A DNA stretch of 64,000 nt, from assembly GCF_003967575.1 (NCBI RefSeq), contig NZ_BIFT01000001.1, forward strand, positions 496,001 to 560,000, given 5' to 3'. This DNA is from Dictyobacter alpinus. GTDB taxonomy: Bacteria > Chloroflexota > Ktedonobacteria > Ktedonobacterales > Ktedonobacteraceae. Under the pieces are notes generated by a model. The model made no database searches. It saw only the letters and a list, made by a program, of their open reading frames with translations, and was not told the DNA's origin. Of the stretch, positions 18,868 to 28,391 are shown piece by piece. Position numbers and translations under genes: made by a program. Each line of letters begins with the position of its first letter. The first letter of the stretch is position 1.

Positions 18868-20202
18868 CTAACTTGGTTGAAGTTCCCGCTCTCTCGGTTT
18901 CGGGCTCACCACAGCAGCATAATCATGGGTAATCAACCGGGCGTTCCGCTGGAAAGTTATATATCCCCAGAATGACTGGAACAGGACCAGGAAGCGATTG
19001 CGAAATCCAATTAAGAAGAAAACATGAGCAACTATCCAGAAGACCCATGCCAGGAACCCGCTAAATTTGACTTTACCCAGATCGGCAATGCCGTAGGAGC
19101 GTCCCACCGTTGCCAGATTGCCCCTATTATGATAACGGAATGGATGACTATTTAGTTTACCCGATACGCGGTCAGCGATTACTGATGCCGCATAAATTCC
19201 ACCTTGCATGGCGGCAGGTGCAATGCCTGGAACCGGTTTGCCAGCCTGTGTAGCTGAAGCCGTATCACCCACAATGAATATATTGGCATATCCAGGCAGA
19301 TTAAGATACTCATCAACTTTTGCACGACCAGCACGATCTTGCTCGGCACCCAGCCACTTACCTGCTGGTGAAGCTGAAACTCCAGCAGTCCAGATGACAG
19401 TACCCGCTTCAATCTGTTGACCGGCAATCACCACACCGGACTCATTAATATCCTGAACTGGAGAGCTCGTACGTACTTCGACGCCGAGATTATGCAAACC
19501 ATCCTGGGCCTTTTTCGCCAGTTTCTCATCGAAAGCAGGCAGAATGCGCGGCAGCGCCTCAACCAGGATGATGCGGGCAGCCTTGGGATCAATATTGCGG
19601 AAATCAGATGCCAGTGCGGCATGGGACAATTCAGCGATCGCTCCAGCCATCTCCACGCCTGTGGGACCGGCACCGATCAAAATGAACGTCAACAACGAGC
19701 GCTGGCGATCTGGATCAGTTTCGTGTTCAGCCTCCTCAAAGGCCAGCAAAATTTTGCGGCGCAATGAGGTCGCATCATTTACGGTCTTCAAGCCAGGAGC
19801 AAATGGGGCCCACTGGTCATTGCCAAAGTAACTATGGCTGGCACCAGTTGCTACGATCAGATAATCATATGGGATCGCACGATCAGCAGTCAGTACCTGT
19901 TGCTGATCTCGATCAATACCAGTTACTTCAGCCAATAACACTTTCGTATTTTTCTGTTTGCGCAGAATATGGCGAATAGGTGCCGAGATATCCGCGGGCG
20001 AGAGAACGGCCGTAGCAACCTGATACAATAAAGGTTGGAAGAGATGATGATTATTGCGATCGATGATCGTGACATCGACAGGCGCATCTTTTAAAGCCTT
20101 CGCGGCATTCATGCCACCAAAACCTGCACCAACAATAACAACATGAGGTCGTTTCGCAGAACCGGTCATAGTTAAGCCACTAGAAGTATGTAAAGCGTCC
20201 AA
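18868..20202 (-). CDS. ndh: Type II NADH:quinone dehydrogenase (NDH-2)
   Basis: 444 residues, typical NDH-2 length. FAD Rossmann motif VVIVGAGFGGMNAAKAL near the N-terminus, second dinucleotide motif for NADH FILIGAGPTGVEMAGA in the middle, and FIVGDTAS contacting FAD. The C-terminus has the hydrophobic amphipathic anchor of this family (GFLAWVFWIVAHVFFLIGFRN split over the end region) that binds the inner face of the membrane. The enzyme passes electrons from NADH to quinone without proton pumping. The reading frame begins MDALHTSSGL; a second Met twelve residues on, just before the FAD motif, is an alternative start. A 614-bp non-coding stretch lies upstream. Confidence 0.94.
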   Translation of the reverse strand: MDALHTSSGLTMTGSAKRPHVVIVGAGFGGMNAAKALKDAPVDVTIIDRNNHHLFQPLLYQVATAVLSPADISAPIRHILRKQKNTKVLLAEVTGIDRDQQQVLTADRAIPYDYLIVATGASHSYFGNDQWAPFAPGLKTVNDATSLRRKILLAFEEAEHETDPDRQRSLLTFILIGAGPTGVEMAGAIAELSHAALASDFRNIDPKAARIILVEALPRILPAFDEKLAKKAQDGLHNLGVEVRTSSPVQDINESGVVIAGQQIEAGTVIWTAGVSASPAGKWLGAEQDRAGRAKVDEYLNLPGYANIFIVGDTASATQAGKPVPGIAPAAMQGGIYAASVIADRVSGKLNSHPFRYHNRGNLATVGRSYGIADLGKVKFSGFLAWVFWIVAHVFFLIGFRNRFLVLFQSFWGYITFQRNARLITHDYAAVVSPKPRERELQPS

Positions 20203-20604
20203 TATGTGTCTCTTCTCCCTAGCCTCATCAGAGAGATAATAGTTCTTCGATGAACTTGATTTGATTGATCAGCTATAATTTATAATCTATACCAGTATGT
20301 CAATTTATCACTGATATATCTATCCTCTAAGCTTATCATGTTTTCTCCTTTTACAGAACACCTTTTCCACATAGCCGTACATTTTGGTAGAGTTCTGTAA
20401 AATTTGCTTAACCACTATGTATAAAATATCCACCAGACTCTCACTCGAAATGTCGCAAAAATAATCTATCATCTTGTATGGATACATCAAACAGAAACGC
20501 TATGGTAAAGCTTATTTTACCAACAGACAAAGCTGCCCTTGCATTATACCGGCTTGCCCTTATACTATAAACAAAAGTGTAATCGCGGCACCCCGGAGGT
20601 AACC
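20203..20604. other. Divergent intergenic region ndh / clpP
   Basis: 402 bp, AT-rich. It contains the candidate promoter at 20539-20566 reading toward clpP. I see no other supported feature. Confidence 0.5.
20539..20566 (+). promoter_or_regulatory. Possible promoter upstream of clpP
   Basis: TTGCAT, 16-nt spacer, TATACT. Transcription from about 20573 would give a leader of about 245 nt before clpP containing the short reading frame at 20605-20751. Confidence 0.5.
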
Positions 20605-20751
20605 ATGGCAATCTTAACCTGCACCACTATAGCTGACGAGCAAAGGGTTCTTAGCGCTCAGGCGCATAAAACTTGGACAATTTCGTCTGTATCTTGTATC
20701 ATACAAACATACCTTACCCTTTGGAAATCTGCCCGTGCCATCTTGCCATAA
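20605..20751 (+). CDS. Possible 48-residue leader peptide before clpP
   Basis: Short frame with an unusually good translation signal: GGAGGT ends 4 nt before the ATG. The product (MAILTCTTIADEQ at the start, ending SARAILP) has no recognisable domain. It lies in the long leader of clpP and stops 65 nt before its start codon, so it could act as an upstream regulatory frame. No coding-bias evidence beyond the ribosome site. Confidence 0.35.
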   Translation: MAILTCTTIADEQRVLSAQAHKTWTISSVSCIIQTYLTLWKSARAILP

Positions 20752-20816
20752 AAAAGAGGAGCGCGTTTTTCATTCTCCCTGAGTGGAGACATAGATGTAA
20801 TATATCAGGAGCAAAA

Positions 20817-21461
20817 ATGAGTACATTCAATCCTCGTGATCCCAAATGGATCAAGGAGTCTCGCGAATATCTTGAGCCAAGAGGCATTATACCGTATGTG
20901 GTGGAGACAACGCCACGTGGTATCATCAGCCATGACCTCTTCTCGCGCCTACTTCAGGATCGCATCATTTTCGTAGGCACACAGATTGATGACATGGTGG
21001 CCAATAGCGTCGTAGGACAGTTGCTTTACTTGCAAAATGAAGATCCCACAAAAGATATCAGTATGTATGTCAATAGCCCGGGTGGTGTCATTTATGCTGG
21101 GCTGGCCATTTATGACGCCATGCAGTCGCTAAAAGCGGATGTCTCAACCGTCTGTATGGGAATGGCAATGAGTATGGGAGCCGTTCTACTGGCCGTTGGA
21201 GCCCATGGCAAACGCTTTGCGCTCCCCAATTCCACCATCCTGATTCACCAGCCACTTGGTGGAGCCGAAGGACAGGCCTCCGATATTGAGATTACTGCCC
21301 GCGAAATCATTCGCTTGCGCCAGAGCTTGCTTGGTATTCTCTCAAAGCATACCGGACAACCAATTGAGCGCATCCAAAAAGACGCCGACCGTAACTACTA
21401 TCTCTCAGCACCACAAGCAGTAGAATACGGCATCATCGACGAAGTGTTAACACACGAGTAA
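20817..21461 (+). CDS. clpP: ATP-dependent Clp protease proteolytic subunit
   Basis: 214 residues. Forms the tetradecameric serine-protease chamber that works with ClpX/ClpA-type unfoldases. The triad is visible: Ser119 in GMAMSMGA, His144 in LIHQPLGG and Asp191 in DADRNYYLSA. The oligomer handle and MYVNSPGG near residue 83-90 are standard. About 25 residues precede the equivalent of the mature N-terminus, so a processed propeptide is likely. The ATG at 20817 is preferred (CAGGAG upstream, family-like N-terminus); the in-frame TTG at 20673 would add 48 residues foreign to the family. No clpX is adjacent. A 44-bp palindrome follows the stop. Confidence 0.97.
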   Translation: MSTFNPRDPKWIKESREYLEPRGIIPYVVETTPRGIISHDLFSRLLQDRIIFVGTQIDDMVANSVVGQLLYLQNEDPTKDISMYVNSPGGVIYAGLAIYDAMQSLKADVSTVCMGMAMSMGAVLLAVGAHGKRFALPNSTILIHQPLGGAEGQASDIEITAREIIRLRQSLLGILSKHTGQPIERIQKDADRNYYLSAPQAVEYGIIDEVLTHE

Positions 21462-21476
21462 GTGAATTACGCCGTC

Positions 21477-21520
21477 ACAGCCCAGGGACCTGATCGAGCT
21501 CGATCAGGTCCCTGGGCTGT
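21477..21520. terminator. Perfect 44-bp palindrome after clpP
   Basis: Two perfect 22-bp arms with no loop bases (centre GAGCTC), starting 15 nt after the clpP stop. No T tract beyond a short ATTTTAT. In RNA the central bases would open into a small loop. Confidence 0.75.
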
Positions 21521-21760
21521 AGATTTTATGCTCCTGCCCCAATTAAATCTTCCTTTTTGCGCGCCTATTACACGCTAGCTCATCAAAAAACCAACTCTCT
21601 ACATTTACTACACTCGTTCTATAATTGTAGATATCAACATTATATGCGTTTATATATATGTCATCCTATTCTCAAACTCATAGGATAATCAAAAGTTAAG
21701 GGAGCAAATATCCATTGAGCAGGCAATTAGCGTTAATGCTTTATAGGGAGATGCATATAT

Positions 21761-24700
21761 ATGAATAATGCGTTTGTTTCGCCCGAAGATCTAGATCTCA
21801 ATGAGATCTTCATTGGCAGAGAACGACAAGTCAATGATTTTATTGCCTATTTAGAGAATTGGCAACAACAAATACAAAGTACAGGCTCTTCCTCACTTAC
21901 GATGCCCCCCTCTCCCAATAATAGAATTGCTGGATTTTTTGTATTGCTCCATGGCCGAGGAGGCTTTGGCAAGAGCACTTTACTCAATCATTACCACGAT
22001 ATTGCCCTGGAACACAAAAATGAATTGCTGGTCAGTGAAATCCTGGACTGGGAATACGCGATACAAGACCGACGTATGCTCTTCAATGTAACTCAACGCG
22101 AAAGTATTGATGCATATCAATACTACAATTTACTGTATAAGCGTCTGGCTTCTGTAATGGGCAAACAACGTAAAGAATTTACCATGTATCGTGCTGCCGA
22201 GCAATCGGTGTTAAGTGCGCGCAGCAAAGCGTATGAAATACTGGAAGAATTACGCCATGAGGAGGGATTTAGCTGGCTACGTCATCTCAGTGTAGCACGT
22301 GACGTTTTTCTGGCTGTACTGGCAACTATAGCTCCCGCCGGGGTAGGTATTATGCTCACCAATGAGCTACTGCTGGCTAAAGTTCGTGAGATGTTTGATG
22401 CAGGGGCAGAAATTGGTGGCGAGCAATTGCAACGGCTACGCACGTATCTCCAGGAGCAGTTGGGAGGCGACCTCAGTGACTATCTCGATGCGCCGCTACA
22501 ATTAGGACTGGCGTTGGGACAAGATCTAGCCCGCTTTGCGATCCGACGTCCTTTATTACTATTTTTCGATACGTATGAAGAAATTGATGAAGGCGATAAA
22601 CTGCTACAAATCTGCATGGGAGCTGCGGGAGCACGCGTAGGCTGGATTATTTCGGGGCGGGATAATCTCTGGTCCGGCACCACACAACGACGACGCAGCA
22701 TGGATGCTGAATATGGTTATCGCGAGCTAGTTTACCCTAATCGAAGTATCGTTGTTGACTTTAGTGCCGATGGAGTCGGTGATTTTACCCTCAGTGATAT
22801 TGAACAATACTTTGCCCTTATCTGTCAGAAAACGCATACTCCATGGCTGCCTGAAGAAGCACAAAAGAATGCTACACGGATTTTAGAGATTACGCGCGGC
22901 GTCCCTCTTGCAGTAAGGATTGTAGCAGGCAAGTATCTGGAAACAGCCGATCTGTCATTCTTGAAAGAAGAGGTTTATACAGGTCAGACTATTATTGAGC
23001 CGATGGTTATGCGCTATCTGGTACATACACGTGACAATCATGACGATCGTGTGCGTTTATATGGTCTTGCCTTACTTCGACGCATTGAGGATGCAGAACT
23101 TATTGCTACAGCATTAGGGGTTACACAGGGACAGGAAAACGAACTTGTACGTATGCATCGGCGCTATGGCTTCATCTTTACCAAGCGTGGTCAGCCTTCG
23201 CTGCATCAAGAAGTACGACACTTTTTGCGTCTATGGCTCCTGCAAAACCGCACCAGTCCCGAAGTAATGGGCGCGATTAAACGCTTACACGCCGTCCTCT
23301 ACGCACAATTTGTGCTTAAAGATAAAAATTATGCTCCAACCGATCTACGCAAACGTCTGGAGGATAAAGAATGGATCCAAAGCTATTTTGATCTCACCGA
23401 ACTCACATTCTGGCTGAATCCTGGTGATGGTGTCAAATTTTTACTCTCCTTTATGTGCGCAGCCAGTGTCTATCAGCGTGAAGCCAACCGGGAGGCACGT
23501 CTACAGGGACAGTTTTTTGAACACATCATGAAAGAGAAGGATCATAGCATCTGGAAGTATGCTGATAACTGCCTGGTATTTAACAATAATCGTCGCCCGC
23601 TCCGCGATGAGTTCACTAGTTTATTAGATCTCGTAAGGCTCGCCAGTGAGAAAAACATCTCTTTTGTATCCCCTCCCCTCTCTCGCCCTTTTGATAAAGA
23701 GCTAGAAGCGGCACTCTGGTGGAGACTGGCAGAAGCATATAGCACCATTGATGTCCATGAAGCCATTTTCTATTATGAGAAGGCAGAGAGACGCCTGCGC
23801 GATAAAGAAGTAAAGAAAGCCCTTGAGGATACCAGACAGATCAAGAATACACTGGCGGCTCCTCATACTGTGCATGATTATCTTCAACTTGGTCGTGAAG
23901 CAGTTTTGGACAATGATCCTGAACGAGCCATTAAATACTTCAATGAGGCCCTTGTACTCAATAAAGATTCTGTGGCCGCATATATCGAACGTGGCTCAGC
24001 ATATCTCTCGCAAAATAATCTCAAGAATTCTATTGAGGACTTTACGCAGGCGCTCAACCGGGATCCTAAAAATGTGGTGGCGTATCGTAAGCGTGCCGGT
24101 GTCTATGAAGCACAAGGAAATCTTGCACTTGCGATCTCTGACCTTGAGCACACATTAAAACTTGATCCAGATAACGAAATTATTAAGGATCGCTTACAAA
24201 AATTGCGTGATCGCTATAAAGTTATTATCCAGGGTTATGGGCCGGGTCCTGGGCCGGGGCCTCACTGGCAACCCAAAAAAAGAACTGTTCCAGTCATAAT
24301 AGTTGGCACCATTATCCTGTTCCTGATAACAGGTCTGATAGGTACCATTTTTTACTTTCCCCAGTTGTTCTCTAATCATAATTTAGCGCTACTTGCCACT
24401 TACAACGGGCATAACGATGTTGTTGAAGGCGTCGCCTGGTCCCCCAATGGCAAATATATTGCAGCCACCAGTTTCGATCGCGAGATTCATATTTTTGATG
24501 CCAATACGAGACGAATAGTCAGCATTTGCCGTGGTCACACAGATGATGTATGGGCAGTCACCTGGTCACCTGATAGCACAAAAATTGCCTCTGGCAGTGA
24601 TGATGCAACCATGCGCATATGGGATGCCCAGACCGGGGTTCAACTATTTAGCGACGACCAGGGAAAACAAGCGATACAAGGCATCTCATGGAGTTATGAT

Positions 24701-25288
24701 AGCAATTCTATTGCGGCATCTGATCTCGGCGGCACATTACGGATCTGGAATGTCTCTGATCTCCATAAGGTAACTGTAATATCCTTACCTCAAACCGGGC
24801 ATACCAACGGCTCACACGGCCTGGCATGGTCACGTGATAATCGCTATCTAGTAATTGGGAATGAAAACCGCACAGTAGATGTTTGGGATGTATCAGCCAA
24901 ACGCATCATAACTACCTATAAAGAACACACTACAGCGGTCTATAGTGTCGCCTGGTCGCCTGATGACCAGACTATCGCATCTGGTGGTTCAGATAATACA
25001 TTGCGGGTATGGAATATCCACACAGGCAAAACACGCTTTGTCACCCCTGATAATACGTTTCAAGATAGTATCTACGGGCTGGCATGGTCGCCGAACGGGA
25101 GTTATCTGGCAACGGCCTCTAAAGATACTTCGGTCCATGTCTTTAATAGCAGTAATGGTCAGCTGCTTGCTTCCTATACAGGAGGAAAGCCCAAAGCGTA
25201 TATGACAGGTATCTCATGGTCGCCTGATAGTAAACGACTGGTCACTGGCAATTTCGATCATAAAGTGTATATATGGCAACTACCATAA
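21761..25288 (+). CDS. STAND-like NTPase - TPR - transmembrane - WD40 propeller protein
   Basis: 1175 residues. The N-terminal NTPase has IFIGRERQVNDF, P-loop GRGGFGKST (65-73), Walker B RPLLLFFDTYEE (about 265-275), and then GWIISGRDN and GVPLAVRIVAGKYL motifs as in STAND/NACHT-type switches. A helical arm follows, then three or four TPRs (about 700-815: YLQLGREAVLDNDPERAIKYFNEAL and the next two). A GPGPGPG hinge and KKR precede one membrane helix (about 845-868). The rest (about 879-1175) is seven WD40 repeats, each with a W(S)P/R-D core and a DV/I-W/F end, enough for a closed propeller. The positive-inside rule places the NTPase in the cytoplasm and the propeller outside. It stands alone between two hairpins. 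Role unknown; architecture suggests a receptor. Confidence 0.88.
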   Translation: MNNAFVSPEDLDLNEIFIGRERQVNDFIAYLENWQQQIQSTGSSSLTMPPSPNNRIAGFFVLLHGRGGFGKSTLLNHYHDIALEHKNELLVSEILDWEYAIQDRRMLFNVTQRESIDAYQYYNLLYKRLASVMGKQRKEFTMYRAAEQSVLSARSKAYEILEELRHEEGFSWLRHLSVARDVFLAVLATIAPAGVGIMLTNELLLAKVREMFDAGAEIGGEQLQRLRTYLQEQLGGDLSDYLDAPLQLGLALGQDLARFAIRRPLLLFFDTYEEIDEGDKLLQICMGAAGARVGWIISGRDNLWSGTTQRRRSMDAEYGYRELVYPNRSIVVDFSADGVGDFTLSDIEQYFALICQKTHTPWLPEEAQKNATRILEITRGVPLAVRIVAGKYLETADLSFLKEEVYTGQTIIEPMVMRYLVHTRDNHDDRVRLYGLALLRRIEDAELIATALGVTQGQENELVRMHRRYGFIFTKRGQPSLHQEVRHFLRLWLLQNRTSPEVMGAIKRLHAVLYAQFVLKDKNYAPTDLRKRLEDKEWIQSYFDLTELTFWLNPGDGVKFLLSFMCAASVYQREANREARLQGQFFEHIMKEKDHSIWKYADNCLVFNNNRRPLRDEFTSLLDLVRLASEKNISFVSPPLSRPFDKELEAALWWRLAEAYSTIDVHEAIFYYEKAERRLRDKEVKKALEDTRQIKNTLAAPHTVHDYLQLGREAVLDNDPERAIKYFNEALVLNKDSVAAYIERGSAYLSQNNLKNSIEDFTQALNRDPKNVVAYRKRAGVYEAQGNLALAISDLEHTLKLDPDNEIIKDRLQKLRDRYKVIIQGYGPGPGPGPHWQPKKRTVPVIIVGTIILFLITGLIGTIFYFPQLFSNHNLALLATYNGHNDVVEGVAWSPNGKYIAATSFDREIHIFDANTRRIVSICRGHTDDVWAVTWSPDSTKIASGSDDATMRIWDAQTGVQLFSDDQGKQAIQGISWSYDSNSIAASDLGGTLRIWNVSDLHKVTVISLPQTGHTNGSHGLAWSRDNRYLVIGNENRTVDVWDVSAKRIITTYKEHTTAVYSVAWSPDDQTIASGGSDNTLRVWNIHTGKTRFVTPDNTFQDSIYGLAWSPNGSYLATASKDTSVHVFNSSNGQLLASYTGGKPKAYMTGISWSPDSKRLVTGNFDHKVYIWQLP

Positions 25289-25290
25289 GT

Positions 25291-25347
25291 TAGCGAGGGT
25301 CAAAAAGCTCAGTAATAAAAGAATGCTGAGCTTTTTGACCTTCGCTA
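25291..25347. terminator. Long hairpin between convergent genes
   Basis: 22-bp arms (25291-25312 with 25326-25347) with one G-T pair, 13-nt loop, starting 2 nt past the stop of the WD40 gene. It faces the GH13 gene on the other strand and so could serve both. Confidence 0.75.
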
Positions 25348-25368
25348 GACAGATATAATCATGTATAT

Positions 25369-27240
25369 CTATTCTTTAATAAGGACAAACCCATAATGGC
25401 CTGGCACTTCAACCTCAAAGGATTGATTATCCTCGCTGACCGTGATGTCATAGGCTTCGGGACGTTTATCATGATCGATCATCTCACGATAGGTGCCACT
25501 AAATGGAAAAGGTACGGAGATCTTCTGGTGAGCATCAGAAAAATTAAGGAAGATGATGGCAACCTGTCCAGACTCACCATGATGGCGTCGATAGGCAACC
25601 ACCTTGTCCTCAATGCGCGACTCCGCAACATAATAGAAGGATTCACGGCTGCGTAGCGCTGCATAGGTGCGACGTAATGAGCCGAGTGTGCGGTAGAGAT
25701 GAACCAGAGGTGTGCCGTATTCATCATAGAAGTATTCCCAGTTCACATTACGCTGATAGCCAACGCGAGCGCGCCCTTTGGTCGGCAGAACATAGTTCTG
25801 GGCAAACTCCTGACCTTGCCAGAGCATCGGCGTGCCCTCGCAGGTGTAGAGTGCGATCGCAAATGGTTGTAACTTATAAAACTGGCTACGATCTCCATAT
25901 GGAATATCATCAGGGAGAATAGCGACATGAGAAATCAACTGGCTATTATCATGATTCTCCAGATATTGAAACGGCATCACTGGCATATCAACCGGCTGTC
26001 CCTCGATATCCTGTACCGTCTTTGTAGAAGGATAGCCCGTATAATTCTGATCCAGGAGCACCTGATGTACAAAATGTTCATCCACAGTGCCCGTCTCAGC
26101 CATTCCTTCCGCCATACAGCGAAAACTATCTTGCCAGGTACTGGTAGAGAAGGTATCCTTTAAGATCTCCTGCGGACGATTCTGGGCCTCCGTACATTGG
26201 ATCAAACGGCTATATTCACCAGCCTTGCCTGTAGGAGTAAAACGCCCAATCTTCAACGACTCGATGTAGGTATTATAGGCGATATGCGCATATTGAATAC
26301 CCATTGGACCATCATAAAGATCCGTCACCTCATCATAACGAAATCCGTCAATATGATATTCATGCAGCCAGTGATAGTTTGCAGTCTGAATATACTCGCG
26401 GGCAAAATCCTTGGAGAAATCAATCTCAGGACCAAAAGGACCATCGCCACCAATCATTGGACTTTCCAATTCTGTGTCTTTATAGATCACATTATATGGA
26501 AAGCTTGGATCGACATGCTGATAGACCACGTCTAAAATAACTGCAATACCTTCACTATGGCAGGCATCGACCAGTTGCTTTAAACCCTGGATACCACCCC
26601 AGCGCTCGTAGGGAGCAAAATAGTGAAGTGGTTCATACCCCCAGTTAAAATTGAGTTTAAGGCTGGTAATTGGCATCAGTTCCAGACAGTTTACTCCCAG
26701 GCTTTTGAGAAATGGGATACGCTCCATCACGCCTGCAAAATTACTGTTAAACTCTTCGACATGAAGTTCATACACAACCAGATCAGCTAGCTCGGGCGTC
26801 TTCCACTCCTCATCGGTCCACTCGAAAGCAGGAAAACTTTCCGGAGTGACTACCGCTGATAACAAACCAATATCGGTGGCTAGCGCAAATGGATCAGTGA
26901 ACCAACGAGTGATTATTTTCTTCTCATCACTGTCTGGCACCTGCTGCAGCAACTGATAGCGATAAAAGTAGCTACCAGGAAGTCCAAAATGGGATCCATC
27001 CTCGGGGGAAAGATGAACCTGCGCCGTCCAGAGCTCATTGGTTGATCCTTCTTGATAGTTCAGGAGGAAATCACGCGGTTGTATATTTTCATAAAAGTGG
27101 TCTGCTTTATGGAGGACCTGGACATGAACCTCATAGCCATCATGAGAAGTAATACCAGGTAAATAAATGCCGAAAGTAATATCTACACCATTCTCATCCG
27201 CCACACTCGCATATGCGCCTACTTCACGCAAATTAATCAT
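25369..27240 (-). CDS. GH13 alpha-amylase-family glucan enzyme (branching/trehalohydrolase type)
   Basis: 623 residues. An N-terminal beta-sandwich (CBM48-like, about 1-135) leads into a (beta/alpha)8 barrel with VVYELHVEEF, LGVNCLELMPI, WGYEPLHYFAPYERWGG and ILDVVYQHV (region I). Catalytic residues are in place: nucleophile Asp303 in DGFRYDEV, acid/base Glu351 in CTEAQNRP and Asp431 in ENHDNS. A C-terminal beta domain ends the protein. GH13 enzymes of this layout act on alpha-1,4/1,6-glucans or maltooligosyl-trehalose; the exact reaction cannot be set from sequence alone. No signal peptide, so cytoplasmic. GAGGAG lies just before the ATG. No other glycogen or trehalose genes are next to it. 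Confidence 0.9.
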   Translation of the reverse strand: MINLREVGAYASVADENGVDITFGIYLPGITSHDGYEVHVQVLHKADHFYENIQPRDFLLNYQEGSTNELWTAQVHLSPEDGSHFGLPGSYFYRYQLLQQVPDSDEKKIITRWFTDPFALATDIGLLSAVVTPESFPAFEWTDEEWKTPELADLVVYELHVEEFNSNFAGVMERIPFLKSLGVNCLELMPITSLKLNFNWGYEPLHYFAPYERWGGIQGLKQLVDACHSEGIAVILDVVYQHVDPSFPYNVIYKDTELESPMIGGDGPFGPEIDFSKDFAREYIQTANYHWLHEYHIDGFRYDEVTDLYDGPMGIQYAHIAYNTYIESLKIGRFTPTGKAGEYSRLIQCTEAQNRPQEILKDTFSTSTWQDSFRCMAEGMAETGTVDEHFVHQVLLDQNYTGYPSTKTVQDIEGQPVDMPVMPFQYLENHDNSQLISHVAILPDDIPYGDRSQFYKLQPFAIALYTCEGTPMLWQGQEFAQNYVLPTKGRARVGYQRNVNWEYFYDEYGTPLVHLYRTLGSLRRTYAALRSRESFYYVAESRIEDKVVAYRRHHGESGQVAIIFLNFSDAHQKISVPFPFSGTYREMIDHDKRPEAYDITVSEDNQSFEVEVPGHYGFVLIKE

Positions 27241-27511
27241 TGAAGCTCCTCATGTATTATGAATAGTATATTTGCCATAATCTCTCTGTATATGCATTGG
27301 AGGGTCCTGAAACTGTGCACAAATAGCACTATAAAACCCTACCATAACTACTACGTGGTAGAGCTTTTTCACGCTTCAACGTATGCCTGCTTTTCCTTAT
27401 AGTAGTCTGTGTATAGACCTCAAACAACGATATTGGTTGATAGCTATAGTGTACGATAAGGAAAAGGTTGACTTGTAGGTTGAAATAAACAGTATCGAAA
27501 GGAAAAAAAAG

Positions 27512-28306
27512 ATGCAGCCAAAACCAGAACATTTTGGCACGTCCTATGCAGATGCCTTCAAAAATCTGCAGGTGGTGGAAGCCTATCGCTATCGCGCTCC
27601 TTATCCCGCCGAAACTTTTGAGATTCTGTCCGCTCTGATTACTGACCATCCACGAACATTGCTAGATGTGGGAACTGGTTCAGGTGATATAGCACGTCAA
27701 TGTGTAGACATAGTTGATCGCATCGACGCGGTAGATGTCTCACAAAATATGATTGAACAAGGCAAAAAGCTACCCAATGGCGACCATCCTCACTTACACT
27801 GGATCTATGGCACAATCGAAGAGGTCCCGCTCTCACCACCCTATGCACTGATTACCGCAGGATCAAGTATCCATTGGACTAATTGGGAGGTCGCATTTCC
27901 ACGCTTTCACGATGTATTGACACCCAATGGCTGGCTGACATTAGTGCATCGCAGAACATTACCCATGCCATGGCAAGATGAACTGGCAACACTCCAGGCA
28001 CAGTATACTACCCATCGTGGAAATCGCTCTGAGTATGTACGCCGGGAATTAGAGCAACGTGGTTTATTCCATATCTCAGGAGAAAAAGAAACCGCTCCAA
28101 TTTCTTTTACACAAACCGTTGATGAATTTATCGAAGGATTGCATTCGCGCAGCAACTGCGCAAAAGAGCGCATAGGACATGAAGCGACACAAAGCTTTGA
28201 TCAGCAGGTCCGGACAATCCTGCAACGCTACCATCCAGACGGTATACTTCCCCTCCAGGTTGTTGGCATTGTAACCTGGGGCAAACCACAAAAACCTGCA
28301 CGGTAA
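27512..28306 (+). CDS. Class I SAM-dependent methyltransferase
   Basis: 264 residues. The SAM-binding motif I is LLDVGTGSGDIAR (about 49-61), followed by the acidic end of strand 2 (IDAVDVSQNMIEQGKKL) and a motif IV-like ALITAGSSIHWTNW. YRYRAPYPAETFEIL before motif I is common in the UbiE/biotin-C type group. The presence of HWTNW at the position of the usual aspartate-rich loop is typical of small-molecule methyltransferases related to Tam/BioC. The ribosome site AAAGGA lies upstream of the ATG. Substrate unknown. It is monocistronic and converges with the L,D-transpeptidase gene across a hairpin. Confidence 0.88.
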   Translation: MQPKPEHFGTSYADAFKNLQVVEAYRYRAPYPAETFEILSALITDHPRTLLDVGTGSGDIARQCVDIVDRIDAVDVSQNMIEQGKKLPNGDHPHLHWIYGTIEEVPLSPPYALITAGSSIHWTNWEVAFPRFHDVLTPNGWLTLVHRRTLPMPWQDELATLQAQYTTHRGNRSEYVRRELEQRGLFHISGEKETAPISFTQTVDEFIEGLHSRSNCAKERIGHEATQSFDQQVRTILQRYHPDGILPLQVVGIVTWGKPQKPAR

Positions 28307-28320
28307 GTTTTTTTTCAACA

Positions 28321-28366
28321 GATTGTGCCAGCTCCCAGCTTTTAATGCCAGGAAGCTGGCACAATC
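28321..28366. terminator. Bidirectional hairpin, methyltransferase / L,D-transpeptidase
   Basis: Perfect 13-bp arms (28321-28333 with 28354-28366), 20-nt loop, between convergent genes. A run of eight T lies just before it (28308-28315) in the plus direction, not after. Confidence 0.65.
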
Positions 28367-28391
28367 CAGCAAACATGATGAACATCACTAT

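Noticed and set aside
20673..20816. Longer N-terminus for ClpP from a TTG
   Set aside because: The added 48 residues have no family match and the ATG at 20817 has a ribosome site.
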